Below, piece after piece: positions 8,433 to 17,638 of a stretch of DNA of 64,000 nt; the first letter of the stretch is position 1; each line of letters begins with the position of its first letter. Location: assembly GCA_002783405.1 (NCBI GenBank), contig PFGG01000050.1, positions 1 to 64,000 on the forward strand, given 5' to 3'. Source of the stretch: a bacterium (Candidatus Blackallbacteria) CG13_big_fil_rev_8_21_14_2_50_49_14 (GTDB lineage Bacteria; Cyanobacteriota; Sericytochromatia; UBA7694). The notes beneath the pieces were generated by a model, which saw only the letters and a list, made by a program, of their open reading frames with translations, was not told the DNA's origin and did not search any database. The position numbers and the translations under genes were made by a program.

Positions 8433-9320
8433 CTAGCGTTGAAGATCTGATTCAAGCAGGTAATTTTTTTCATGTGTTTCCTGTTTGGTTTCATGGCTTT
8501 TCAGATCCAGGCTATAGAGTTCAAAAGAACCGTCACGGTTGGAAGAAAAGAGAATTTTCTGATTGGAAACCCAGCTGGGAACGCCATCCCAAGCTTTGTT
8601 TTCGGTTAGACGGGTGGTTTTTTGCGTCTCCAATTCAAACAGGTAGAGTTCATTGTTGCCGCTGCGGTCAGAGACAAAGACGATGGCTTTGCCATCGGGG
8701 GAAAATTTGGGGGTGCGTTCAGCTCCTGGGTTGGGGCTCAAACGCTTCCAAGCTTTGCTTTTTAGATCCAAGAGGTAAAGATCGTCGTTGCCCGCTTTGT
8801 CTGAAATAAACACAATTGATTTCCCATCGGGGGCCCAATCTGGTTCGGTATCCATGCTCGGGGAGTGGGTCAGGCGGCGAAGGTCTTTGCCCTCTTTGTT
8901 CATGAGATAGAGTTCTTCATTTTTATCGACTCGCTCAGAAACAAACAGAATCTCCTTGCCATTGGGTGACCAGCGAGGATGTTTGTCGGGATAGGGGTCA
9001 TGGGTCAGACGAATCAGATTGCTGCCATCGGCTTTCATGCGGTAAATTTCGTCATTGAATTCGCGGGTGGAAATAAAGACAAGTTCTTCGCCATCGGGGG
9101 ACCACTGGGGTTGGCGTTCGATTGAGGGATATTTGGTGAGATTGACCCAGGGCCCCTCAGGATTTTCGCGCACAAAGATATCCCAATTTCCCTCTTTGGC
9201 GAAAGCCGCTGCCAGTTTTCCTGATTTAGCAGGGCTGCACCCCTGTGCAGCCAGGAAAAGACAGAGCAGCCCCAGGGCCATGCTCTGCCAGGATTTGAGA
9301 GATAGAAACTTATTTGACAT
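8433..9320 (-). CDS. TolB-like beta-propeller lipoprotein (PD40 repeats)
   Basis: 295 residues. A signal peptide ends in a lipobox, FLAAQGC (Cys28), so it should be a lipoprotein. Five or six repeats of the type 'P-x-WSPDGKxIxFxSxRxGxxxLYxxDL' follow (for example PQWSPDGEELVFIS and PKFSPDGKAIVFVS). These are WD40-like PD40 blades as in TolB, but the TolB N-terminal domain is absent. Such proteins are usually envelope binding platforms. A strong GGGGAGG ribosome site precedes the ATG. It is divergent from the sugar-binding protein gene at 9400; a link between the two is not shown. Confidence 0.85.
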   Translation of the reverse strand: MSNKFLSLKSWQSMALGLLCLFLAAQGCSPAKSGKLAAAFAKEGNWDIFVRENPEGPWVNLTKYPSIERQPQWSPDGEELVFISTREFNDEIYRMKADGSNLIRLTHDPYPDKHPRWSPNGKEILFVSERVDKNEELYLMNKEGKDLRRLTHSPSMDTEPDWAPDGKSIVFISDKAGNDDLYLLDLKSKAWKRLSPNPGAERTPKFSPDGKAIVFVSDRSGNNELYLFELETQKTTRLTENKAWDGVPSWVSNQKILFSSNRDGSFELYSLDLKSHETKQETHEKNYLLESDLQR

Positions 9321-9399
9321 CTTTTTGTACCTCCCCTATTATAAGGAAAAATGGGTATGATGGAATCTATCGCATACTTTCTTCCTGCAAAGGTCACTG

Positions 9400-10608
9400 A
9401 TGAACAGACCGCTTAAAAAAATCGGTATGGCTCTATTCTGCGCCTGTCTTATTTTGGGCAGCAGCCAAGCGCCTGGGCAAACTCAGGAAAAACGCTTCAG
9501 AATTGCCTTGTTTACCCCGCGCAATGATGAATTTTGGACGCTCTATGCCAATATCGCCAAAGCTGCCTGTGAAGATCTGGGCATGGATTTGGAGTGGCAC
9601 CCCGCCATGAACAAACCTGAGAGGCAACTGGCTGATGTCAAAGCCGTTCTCAGTCGTCCGGGCCCCAAAATTGATGCCATGGTGTATAAAAACTTTGATG
9701 GCACAGCCGGTGAGATCATGGCTTTGGCTGAAAAAGCCAAGGTCTATTCACTGATGGTTGAAGAAGGCTATACCGATGCTGAGCTTGAAAAATATGGGGT
9801 TCCCCGTTCCAAATTCAAGTATTGGATTGGCGAATTTTTGCCTGATAACCAGGATGGGGGCTTTGAGCAAACCAAGGTGCTTGTCCGTTTGGCGCATCAA
9901 AAGCACCGTTTAGACAAGCACCAGCAAATTCAGATGGCCGTTGTGGCGGGCAATATGGTTGAAGGCAGTTCAACAGAACGCGTTTTGGGCATGCACATTG
10001 CCTTGCAGGAATATCGCGAAGTTCTCCTGCATCAAATTGTAGCTGGCTATTGGAAGAAGGCAGTGGCCTATCGCAAAACCCAACGTCTGCTTCAAGACTA
10101 CCCAGAACTTTCCACCTATTGGACAGGCAATGATACCATGCCCCAAGGGGTGTATCAGGCGGTTAAAGACTACCGGGCAAAGCATCCTGCTTATCCCCAG
10201 GCGATCATTGGCGGGTCGGGTTCAACACCGCCGGCAGGGTTTGATGTCGAAACGGATCGAATCCAGGTCACGGTGGGTGGGCCATTTTTGCTTTCAGCCT
10301 TTTCAATGGTGTTGCTGCATGATTTTCTGCACGGAATTGATTTCGCTGAAGAGTCAACCACCATGCGCCTCTGTTTTTATGTTTTTACCCGTGAAAACGT
10401 GCATGCCTATACCAGTACCCTGGGCAAAGCTGAATGGAACAAAGTCAATTTTGCCCGTTTTTCAAAACATCTCAATCCTGGGTTGACCAAATACGATTTT
10501 GGCTTTGGTCAGGTGCTTGAGCAGTTCAAGGCCTTGCCAGACCCGATGCGAATTTCAGAATTTTCAGGAATTAAAAATGAATCGCTTGGATCAAAAATCG
10601 CGCAGTAA
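9400..10608 (+). CDS. Periplasmic sugar-type ABC substrate-binding protein (orphan)
   Basis: 402 residues. The N-terminal signal peptide (KKIGMALFCACLILGSSQAP) is followed by RFRIALFTPRNDEFWTLYAN, then KIDAMVYKNFDGTAGEI, the two-lobed layout of the periplasmic-binding-protein type 1 fold (Peripla_BP_4, ribose/LuxP-like). The later segment YWTGNDTMPQGVYQAVKDY matches the second-lobe motif where a conserved Asn-Asp contacts sugar. No ABC ATPase or permease lies beside it, so it may serve a transporter elsewhere or act as a sensor. AAAGG lies just upstream of the ATG. Confidence 0.8.
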   Translation: MNRPLKKIGMALFCACLILGSSQAPGQTQEKRFRIALFTPRNDEFWTLYANIAKAACEDLGMDLEWHPAMNKPERQLADVKAVLSRPGPKIDAMVYKNFDGTAGEIMALAEKAKVYSLMVEEGYTDAELEKYGVPRSKFKYWIGEFLPDNQDGGFEQTKVLVRLAHQKHRLDKHQQIQMAVVAGNMVEGSSTERVLGMHIALQEYREVLLHQIVAGYWKKAVAYRKTQRLLQDYPELSTYWTGNDTMPQGVYQAVKDYRAKHPAYPQAIIGGSGSTPPAGFDVETDRIQVTVGGPFLLSAFSMVLLHDFLHGIDFAEESTTMRLCFYVFTRENVHAYTSTLGKAEWNKVNFARFSKHLNPGLTKYDFGFGQVLEQFKALPDPMRISEFSGIKNESLGSKIAQ

Positions 10609-10865
10609 ACGCAGAAAGTCACTTAGCCAATCGCTTTACTGTGAAAGGGAAAGGCCTTTGATATTTGGCGAATCGGGTTTGCGATATGTTTCTGGTCTAT
10701 GCTTGAGCGGGCTGTTTTCCCAAATCGCTATAATTGGGTTCAAAACACACTGAAGACCCCGTCTGAAGAGCGAATTCCAGCCTGAGCCCACCGCAGGCAG
10801 TGGGGACTGATTCCTCTCTCCTTCAGGGCCTGGAAAATGGTAAAATTTAAATTAAATCAACGTAA

Positions 10866-10888
10866 GGCAAGTGATCGATTCACTTGCC
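10866..10888 (+). promoter_or_regulatory. Perfect 9-bp inverted repeat abutting the ALDH ribosome site
   Basis: GGCAAGTGA (10866-10874), a 5-base spacer, then TCACTTGCC (10880-10888), a perfect dyad. AAGGAG of the next gene starts at 10889, directly after it, with ATG at 10901. As RNA it would form a stable hairpin touching the Shine-Dalgarno sequence; as DNA it could be a repressor operator. A perfect TATAAT lies upstream at 10729-10734. Confidence 0.5.
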
Positions 10889-10900
10889 AAGGAGCTTGCG

Positions 10901-12442
10901 ATGCAAAATATTCAAGAATTATTGACCTCTCTTGGAATCGAAAAATTATCTTCCCCCTGTTCGACAGGTTTGAACTGGTTTGGCAATACTGAGTCTCAGA
11001 TTGAATCGGTTTCTCCAGTCGATGCCAAGGTGATTGGCAATATTGGCAAGGCCAGCCCATCAGATTATGAAACCCTGATCCAAACCGCAGAAAAAGCCAA
11101 GGGGCCTTGGGCCAGTATGCCTGCCCCCAAGCGGGGCGAAATCGTACGCCAGATTGGCAATGCTCTGCGTGAAGCCAAAGAAGACCTGGGCATGTTGGTT
11201 TCCTATGAAATGGGAAAATCCTACCAAGAGGGCCTGGGCGAAGTTCAGGAAATGATTGATATCTGCGATTTTGCAGTCGGTCTTTCACGTCAGCTCTATG
11301 GTTTGACCATGCATTCTGAGCGCCCCAATCACCGCATGTATGAACAATGGCATCCGCTGGGGGTGGTGGGCATCATTTCAGCCTTTAATTTTCCTGTCGC
11401 TGTTTGGGCCTGGAATTCAATGATCGCAGCTGTCTGTGGCGATGTTAGTATTTGGAAACCCTCTGAAAAAACCCCCTTAACGGCAGTCGCTTGCTTTCAT
11501 ATTATGGCCAAAGTCTTAAAAGACAATCATGTGCCTGAAGGTGTCATGAATCTGATTGTGGGAGATGTTCATCCGATTGGTGAAACCCTGATTGCCGACC
11601 CCCGCGTGGCTTTGATTTCGGCAACCGGTTCCACCCGCATGGGCAAACGTGTAGGCGAAGTTGTGGGGGGCCGTTTGGGCAAAGCGATTCTTGAACTGGG
11701 CGGCAACAATGCGATTATCCTGACCCCCGACGCGGATTTGAAAATGGCCTTGCCTGCAATTGTCTTTGGTGCAGTGGGCACCTGTGGTCAACGCTGCACC
11801 TCGACCCGCCGTCTGATTATTCATGACTCCATTTATGCCAAGGTCAAAGAGATTATTCTCAATGCCTACCAAGGTTTGAAAATTGGCAATCCGCTCGATC
11901 AAGACAACCATGTTGGCCCCTTGATCGATCAGGATGCCGTTGAAATCATGCAAAAGGCCCTGCAGGCGGTTAAAGCTCAAGGTGGAGAAGTGGTCTATGG
12001 CGGGCAGCGTCTTGAAGGCCCAGGCTTTGAAAGTGGTTGCTATGTCATGCCTGCCGTGGCAGAAGTCAAACCTGAAATGGAGATCGTGCAGAATGAAACC
12101 TTTGCCCCGATTCTCTATCTTACCCGCTATTCAGGCGATGTAACCGAAGCAATTGCGATTCAGAATCAGGTCAAACAAGGACTTTCTTCTGCCATATTCA
12201 CCACCAATATGCGTGAATCTGAGCGCTTCCTGAGCTGTATGGGTTCTGATTGTGGCATTGCCAATGTCAATATTGGAACCTCGGGTGCCGAAATTGGTGG
12301 TGCCTTTGGCGGTGAAAAAGAAACGGGCGGAGGCCGTGAATCGGGTTCTGATGCCTGGAAAGCCTATATGCGTCGTCAGACCAATACGATTAACTATGGT
12401 TCCGATTTGCCCCTGGCCCAAGGGATCAAATTTGATATCTAA
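10901..12442 (+). CDS. Aldehyde dehydrogenase, antiquitin/ALDH7 type
   Basis: 513 residues from the ATG at 10901, which has AAGGAG seven bases upstream; the open frame reaches GTG 10871 but that lies inside the hairpin. The NAD-dependent ALDH motifs are all present: SAFNFPVAVWAWN, WKPSEKTPLTA, ATGSTRMGKRVGE, ILELGGNN (general-base Glu) and GTCGQRCTSTRRL (catalytic Cys in the QRCT context). The end, GGGRESGSDAWKAYMRRQT, is diagnostic of the ALDH7A1/antiquitin group, which oxidises alpha-aminoadipic semialdehyde in lysine breakdown or related aldehydes. It is a cytosolic tetramer in characterised members. It is monocistronic with its own terminator. Confidence 0.92.
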   Translation: MQNIQELLTSLGIEKLSSPCSTGLNWFGNTESQIESVSPVDAKVIGNIGKASPSDYETLIQTAEKAKGPWASMPAPKRGEIVRQIGNALREAKEDLGMLVSYEMGKSYQEGLGEVQEMIDICDFAVGLSRQLYGLTMHSERPNHRMYEQWHPLGVVGIISAFNFPVAVWAWNSMIAAVCGDVSIWKPSEKTPLTAVACFHIMAKVLKDNHVPEGVMNLIVGDVHPIGETLIADPRVALISATGSTRMGKRVGEVVGGRLGKAILELGGNNAIILTPDADLKMALPAIVFGAVGTCGQRCTSTRRLIIHDSIYAKVKEIILNAYQGLKIGNPLDQDNHVGPLIDQDAVEIMQKALQAVKAQGGEVVYGGQRLEGPGFESGCYVMPAVAEVKPEMEIVQNETFAPILYLTRYSGDVTEAIAIQNQVKQGLSSAIFTTNMRESERFLSCMGSDCGIANVNIGTSGAEIGGAFGGEKETGGGRESGSDAWKAYMRRQTNTINYGSDLPLAQGIKFDI

Positions 12443-12458
12443 GTTCGATTGCGTTTCA

Positions 12459-12490
12459 ACAGGGTCCTCTTCGGAGGGCCCTGTTTTGTT
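12459..12490 (+). terminator. Rho-independent terminator of the ALDH gene
   Basis: ACAGGGTCCTC, loop TTCG, then GAGGGCCCTGT, an 11-bp stem with one G-U pair and a stable UUCG-type loop, followed by TTTGTT. It starts 16 bases after the stop codon. Confidence 0.85.
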
Positions 12491-12624
12491 GCCCAGGCTA
12501 AACAGAAAGACACACCTGGCGTTTGCTGAGAATTGATAGCCAATCCGAGAGCCCCTTATACCCCGGCTCAGATTGGCTCCCCAAAGATTTGGTTTTGAGT
12601 CTGAACCCTTGGGGGGGGCTTGAA

Positions 12625-13077
12625 CTATGGCTCCTCCCAGACCCTTGCCTCTTCCTCTTGATTCGCAATCGGCGCAGTGAGGGTTTCCAGCTCAAAAACT
12701 GAAAGGGCGTGGCCTTGGGCTGGAGGAGCGTTCAAACGTGCTGAACGCTGATCCTGAGCAAAGATCACACTGCTCAGTAGGTTTTCAAGCAGTTCCTGTT
12801 CGGGCTGCACAACAGCTCCCGGAATCTTCGTGGCTTGCGGGGTTTTCTGCAAGCGCAATTCAATTTCCGTTTCAAGAGCTTGCAGGGCTGGGCCCGAATA
12901 GCTGTTTAAACCGTCTCGAAACCGATTGAGCGCATAGCCTCTCTCATTTTCGGGCAGGGCCAGCAGTGAATTTAGCAAATGCTCAAGTTGGCCGGGTGTC
13001 GCTTGGGCGTGAGCAGGCGATGTGTGCTGAGCGTTCAGGGCCTGAGACTCAGAGGGGGGGAGCGGAGAAATATTCAT
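12625..13077 (-). CDS. Small hypothetical protein, partner of the cysteine-protease gene
   Basis: 150 residues from the ATG at 13077; the longer frame to 13110 would overlap the upstream gene. The protein starts MNISPLPPSESQALN, has a Pro/Ala/Gln-rich ~35-residue head, and then a helical region (LEHLLNSLLALPENERGYAL) and a low-complexity acidic tail. I do not recognise the family. It lies 16 bases after the stop of the 835-residue protease-like gene in the same direction, so the two are probably co-transcribed. It could be a chaperone, inhibitor or co-substrate, but nothing in the sequence decides this. Confidence 0.55.
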   Translation of the reverse strand: MNISPLPPSESQALNAQHTSPAHAQATPGQLEHLLNSLLALPENERGYALNRFRDGLNSYSGPALQALETEIELRLQKTPQATKIPGAVVQPEQELLENLLSSVIFAQDQRSARLNAPPAQGHALSVFELETLTAPIANQEEEARVWEEP

Positions 13078-13093
13078 TGAAGCAGCCTTCTTT

Positions 13094-15601
13094 CTACCAA
13101 TTTTTGGCACCCATCAAGATATTTTTAGCAATCACGGTGGTTCCATCCTGGTACATATCATCCATGGTCTTATAGAGGGCCTTGAGCGTATCTTTCGGAA
13201 CCTTGTCAATGATTGCTTTCAAACGTATTGCCAGGGACTCTGCCAAATTATCTGAATCCCAGGTCCATTTGACAGCAAGATCAATAAACAATGCGTCAAA
13301 TGCCTGCCAACAACCTGCTTTTGCCAGAGATTCAAGCTTTTCTGCCGCCTGTTCAACACTCCAAGTGGCTTTGTCTTTGCTGATTAAGTTTTGAATCTGC
13401 GTTTCAATTTTATCCTGTTGACCCAAGGCCAGCGCTTGAAGCAGTTTCAGCATTTCAGCTTTCTCCAGTTTCTCGGGGTTTAAACTGAGCAGCAGGGTTT
13501 TAATTTCTTCAGAAATCAGGGGGTTGGAGCGCATTGCGTCTTTTAAGGCCGCCGTACGGAAGGCTTCCTGTTTGTCGGCACTCAGGGTTTCATAGCCATG
13601 TTTGACATATACTTGGGCCAGTTCCAGGGCGGAATTTTCAAGTTTTAACTGTATTTTGACCTTGTCCCCAGCGATGAGCGCTTCAAGCAAAGCTTTGTTT
13701 TCTGCCGCGTTCAAAAATGCGCCCGGTCTGACATTCAGAATCTGACTCAGGGTTGTCTGCGTGATGCTGCCTTTTTTGACGGCATCATAGCCATTTTCAA
13801 TCAGGCGCAGCAATTGAAAGGCTTCATAGGCTGAAGAGCAACGCTTGAGCTGCTGTGTGATTTCTGTTGCTTGGGCTGCACTCAGAGGGTGTTTATTACA
13901 GGTATTGCGTAAGTATTCAAGAGCATAGGTTCCCAGTTTCAGATCCTTGAACGCATCCCCGATCTCCGTTTGCTGGGCAGCTGAAAAGCTTGTCTTCAGT
14001 TTGGGATCACGTTGCATTTGTTCGAGGGGCGTACGATAGCGATAGCTTGCAATTTCTGGGTAGGCCTCGGTTTTGGCCATGGCACCTGGCAGAAATTCAA
14101 GTGCGGGTTTGAGCTGGTTGGATTCCTTGGGCAGGCAAGCGCTGCGCAGACGATCCTTAAATTCATCCAGGGGCATGCTTTGCAATTCACCCCAGGGATT
14201 AAGCAAATAGACTGTTTTGGCAGCTGCATCAATTTTGCTGACAATCACGCGGTGTCCACCGTCATCCCATCGCAGGCCGACCGAAAGGGGAGTTCCCGCA
14301 TCGATATGGGCTTTCACTTTGGCATAGACTTCTGCTTGGGTGGGTTTGGGCTCGCCTTCAAAAATCGAATAGTTCTGATAATCCCGAAGCGGAAAGAGGT
14401 ATTGAATCAGGCGGGTTGTCTCACTGGAGTATAAGCCGCTGTGCGCATCAGAATGTTTATCTGTGGCATTGTCATAGTTCAGCTCCTTATTGGCATACTC
14501 CATAAAGGCCGGTTGAATCAGTCTGCCGCTGATGCTGCGTCCGCTCAGATCATCGGTTAATGTGCCAGGCTCTCTTTCAATACTGCCATCATCCACTTTG
14601 CCGTCTGGGCTGGCCAAAGCTTTGACGATATTTAAATATTTGCCAGGGTCTTGAAGGGCCAAGAGAATTTGAGCGCTGGTGGCAGCGCAGGTGCCGCGTG
14701 CATGTTGATTGATCTGGTGGGGAAAGGCGATATCCTGTAGAGAACTGCGTAAAAGTCCCATTCTTTGGGGCTGTAAATCTGCGTGGAGTGGGGCTTTTTT
14801 TAGATCTTTTATGGCCTTGTAAACACCATAGCTGAGTCTGTTGGTGTTGATCAACTGCACAACAGAGGACAAAAGGCTGTTGACATAATGGCCTTCTTTT
14901 CCTTCCCCGATCACACCTCCGCCTACGGCTCCTCCCCCGAAGCCCTGAATATCTGCAGCGATCAACTCTTTTAAGGGGATATCCGCCAAGAGCTTGAGCA
15001 GGGCAGCTTGCTTGTTTTTACTGTAATGCGCAAAGGCAGGAGCCGACTGAAGCAAAAAACGTTTCAGCAGTTCAGATTTTTTATTTTCAGCGGGCAAGAG
15101 GCCATTTTTAACTTCTTCATTGATTGTTTTGCCGATTTGGCGCAAGAGATCATGCGATTTTTGATCCACAGGATTCAGTTTTGCATCGGCTGGTGCGCCG
15201 GGGGCAAATTTGGCAAGGCCTTCGCTGGGTTGAGAAGAATGCCGGATTTGGTCGAGTAAAGGAGCGGCTGCATCAATTAAAATATGTTGCTGGCGTGGGT
15301 TCAGTGGGTGTGCTTTTTCAAGACTTTCAAGCAAATGTTCTTTTTGCAGGTTTTCAAGTGGAATGACCAAGGCTTTGCCATTTTGAAGGGGAACACTCAA
15401 AAGTGCTTGACTGGAAGCCTGATAGCGGTGGGGATCAACCATGACCTCTTCAAGCGGAATGGGGTTTTCATGGTTTTCGAAAATCACATGGGGTTGATTC
15501 TCGAGGCTGCTTTGGTGTAGCTTGGCTAAGGTTTGGGCATTCAAGCCTTCACGCAGTTGGGGCTCATAAAAATGAAGGCGCTGATCAAGTTCTAAACTCA
15601 T
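13094..15601 (-). CDS. Large protein with papain-like cysteine protease domain
   Basis: 835 residues with no signal peptide. Residues about 1-290 are helical with a glycine-rich patch (GFGGGAVGGGVIGEGKEG, about 221-237). At 296-311 comes QINQHARGTCAATSAQ, which has the Gln oxyanion residue and Cys305 in a papain-like setting. DDGGHRVIVSKID gives His450 and VYLLNPWGE gives Asn468, in the order and spacing of a Cys-His-Asn triad of a C1/C39-like fold. Residues about 500-835 are all-helical and rich in Leu, Ala and Lys, perhaps armadillo- or EF-hand-like repeats. Large, soluble, multi-domain cysteine proteases of this kind occur among secreted effectors and toxins, but secretion is not evident here. 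It has a small downstream partner at 12625. Confidence 0.7.
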   Translation of the reverse strand: MSLELDQRLHFYEPQLREGLNAQTLAKLHQSSLENQPHVIFENHENPIPLEEVMVDPHRYQASSQALLSVPLQNGKALVIPLENLQKEHLLESLEKAHPLNPRQQHILIDAAAPLLDQIRHSSQPSEGLAKFAPGAPADAKLNPVDQKSHDLLRQIGKTINEEVKNGLLPAENKKSELLKRFLLQSAPAFAHYSKNKQAALLKLLADIPLKELIAADIQGFGGGAVGGGVIGEGKEGHYVNSLLSSVVQLINTNRLSYGVYKAIKDLKKAPLHADLQPQRMGLLRSSLQDIAFPHQINQHARGTCAATSAQILLALQDPGKYLNIVKALASPDGKVDDGSIEREPGTLTDDLSGRSISGRLIQPAFMEYANKELNYDNATDKHSDAHSGLYSSETTRLIQYLFPLRDYQNYSIFEGEPKPTQAEVYAKVKAHIDAGTPLSVGLRWDDGGHRVIVSKIDAAAKTVYLLNPWGELQSMPLDEFKDRLRSACLPKESNQLKPALEFLPGAMAKTEAYPEIASYRYRTPLEQMQRDPKLKTSFSAAQQTEIGDAFKDLKLGTYALEYLRNTCNKHPLSAAQATEITQQLKRCSSAYEAFQLLRLIENGYDAVKKGSITQTTLSQILNVRPGAFLNAAENKALLEALIAGDKVKIQLKLENSALELAQVYVKHGYETLSADKQEAFRTAALKDAMRSNPLISEEIKTLLLSLNPEKLEKAEMLKLLQALALGQQDKIETQIQNLISKDKATWSVEQAAEKLESLAKAGCWQAFDALFIDLAVKWTWDSDNLAESLAIRLKAIIDKVPKDTLKALYKTMDDMYQDGTTVIAKNILMGAKNW

Positions 15602-15723
15602 GCTTTGCTCCTCTGTATGCAGAACGCGCTAAGTTTAGTTTAGACTTTTTCAAAAAAGAATTCACGCTGCTTAGAACAAAGAATCGCTTGATTCAGATCA
15701 TTTTATTTCAAGCGCTATCCCCT

Positions 15724-15752
15724 TTAATTCTGGCGCAGCGCATTGGTATAAT
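15724..15752 (+). promoter_or_regulatory. Probable typA promoter
   Basis: A perfect -10 hexamer, TATAAT, lies at 15747-15752, 85 bases before the typA start. The matching -35 region near 15724-15729 (TTAATT) is weak. The next features are AAAAGGAAA and the typA ATG. Confidence 0.45.
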
Positions 15753-15836
15753 GACCCTTCAAAGAAAAATTTCTCCATTTTAAGCTGCTCTTGTTTTTTT
15801 CATGCGCATACCAATGGAAATCAAAAAGGAAACCCC

Positions 15837-17633
15837 ATGACCGTTGCTGTTCTGACCCAACCGATTCGAAATGTTGCCGTAATTGCCCACGTGGACCACG
15901 GCAAAACCACCCTTGTAGACTGCCTGCTTCGTCAGAGCGGGACTTTTCAACCCCATGAAAAACTGCAGGAACGCGTGATGGACTCCAATGACCTGGAGCG
16001 TGAACGCGGGATTACCATTCTTGCCAAAAACACGGCGATTGATTACTACGAAACCCGTATCAATATTGTAGACACCCCGGGTCACGCGGATTTTGGCGGT
16101 GAAGTTGAGCGCGTGCTGGGCATGGTCGATGGTGCGCTGCTGATTGTGGATTCTGTTGAAGGCCCCATGCCCCAGACCCGCTTTGTGCTGCGCAAGGCCT
16201 TGGCCCAAAACCTGAAGGTGATTGTGGTCGTGAATAAAATTGACCGCCCCTTTGCCCGTTCGACTGAAGTTGTAGATGAAGTGCTTGATCTCTTTATTGA
16301 ATTGGGTGCCAGTGATGAGCAGTGTGATTTTCCCTTGATTTATGCCTCAGCCGTTCAGGGCACTGCCACCGTTGACCTGGAACACCCCCGTGCAGATATG
16401 CAACAGCTCTATGACGTGATTGTAGAGCACGTTCCCCCGCCTGTGGTGCACCCTGAAGAGCCCTTGCAACTGCAGGTTGCCAATATTGATTACGATGAGT
16501 ACGTGGGCCATATTGGCATTGGCCGTCTGATTCAGGGCCAATTGCGTTTGAATGATCGGATTGGGGTTTCAACCCTTGAAGATGGCATTCGCCAGGTCAA
16601 TGTCAATAAGCTCTATCGCTTCAAAGGCCTGAAACGCTATGAGATTACAGAGGCCATTCCGGGTGATATTATCGCTTTCAGTGGTTTGGGAGAATTGCAT
16701 ATTGGTGAAACCCTGGTGGATCTCAACAACCCCATGCCCCTGCCGCCGATCAAAGTAGACGAGCCCACCCTGCAAATGACCTTTGCTGTGAACGACAGCC
16801 CCTTTGCAGGCAAAGAAGGGGAGTTTGTCACCTCTCGCCACCTGCGTCGCCGCCTCTACCGTGAAATGCTGAGCAACCTCAGTTTGCGGGTCGAAGATGG
16901 CGATACCACAGATCTCTTCTATGTTTCTGGCCGGGGTGAGCTGCACCTGGGTATTTTGATTGAAACCATGCGTCGTGAGGGTTTTGAGTTTCAGATCAGC
17001 CGTCCCCGCGTTATTTTTAAAGAAATTGATGGTCAGAATTGCGAACCCTTTGAAACCCTGGTTCTCGACACCCCTGCGGAATACGTGGGTTCCTGTATTG
17101 AAGCTTTGGGTCGCCGCAAAGGCGAAATGGTGCATATGGAAAGTGGCGAGCAGAACCGTTCGGTTTTGACCTTCTCGATTCCTGCCCGTGGTTTGATTGG
17201 CTATGCTTCTGAATATATGCGCATTACCAAAGGTGAAGGTATTATGAGCAGTACCTTTGAGGATTATAAACCCTTCAAAGGGGAGTTTGAGCAAACCCGC
17301 AATGGCGCGATTTGGGCCATGGAAGCCGGCACCTGTTCAGCCTATGCCCTGCAAGGTTTGGAAGACCGTGGCTTTTTCTTTATCGGCCCAGGTACCGAAG
17401 TCTATACAGGCATGATTGTGGGGGAACACAACCGTCCCCAGGAATTGCCCGTCAATGTCACCAAAACCAAAAAATTAACCAATATGCGTTCTGCGGGTGC
17501 CGATGAGCTGATTCCGCTCAAGCCCCCCCGCCATATGAGCTTGGAAGAAGCCATGTCGTATATCAAAGACGACGAGCTGATCGAAATCACGCCCAAGCAT
17601 ATGCGTTTCCGTAAAAAGAACCCCAAGCGCTAA
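15837..17633 (+). CDS. typA: Ribosome-associated GTPase TypA/BipA
   Basis: 598 residues, the usual size. The GTPase motifs are intact: G1 AHVDHGKTT, G2 RERGITILAKN, G3 DTPGHADFGGEVERV, G4 VVNKIDRP. Then come the EF-G-like domains II, III and V (for example SGRGELHLGILIETMRREGFE) and the BipA-specific C-terminal domain with KKLTNMRSAGADELIPL. TypA is a translational GTPase that binds the 70S ribosome and helps 50S assembly and stress or low-temperature growth. An AAAAGGAAA ribosome site precedes the ATG. The GH84 gene follows after 5 bases, so they are likely co-transcribed. Confidence 0.97.
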   Translation: MTVAVLTQPIRNVAVIAHVDHGKTTLVDCLLRQSGTFQPHEKLQERVMDSNDLERERGITILAKNTAIDYYETRINIVDTPGHADFGGEVERVLGMVDGALLIVDSVEGPMPQTRFVLRKALAQNLKVIVVVNKIDRPFARSTEVVDEVLDLFIELGASDEQCDFPLIYASAVQGTATVDLEHPRADMQQLYDVIVEHVPPPVVHPEEPLQLQVANIDYDEYVGHIGIGRLIQGQLRLNDRIGVSTLEDGIRQVNVNKLYRFKGLKRYEITEAIPGDIIAFSGLGELHIGETLVDLNNPMPLPPIKVDEPTLQMTFAVNDSPFAGKEGEFVTSRHLRRRLYREMLSNLSLRVEDGDTTDLFYVSGRGELHLGILIETMRREGFEFQISRPRVIFKEIDGQNCEPFETLVLDTPAEYVGSCIEALGRRKGEMVHMESGEQNRSVLTFSIPARGLIGYASEYMRITKGEGIMSSTFEDYKPFKGEFEQTRNGAIWAMEAGTCSAYALQGLEDRGFFFIGPGTEVYTGMIVGEHNRPQELPVNVTKTKKLTNMRSAGADELIPLKPPRHMSLEEAMSYIKDDELIEITPKHMRFRKKNPKR

Positions 17634-17638
17634 GCCCC

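Noticed and set aside
16569-17294. 241-codon open frame antisense to typA
   Set aside because: It is fully inside a certain gene; its His/Thr/Gln-rich product is the usual shadow of a GC-balanced coding strand.
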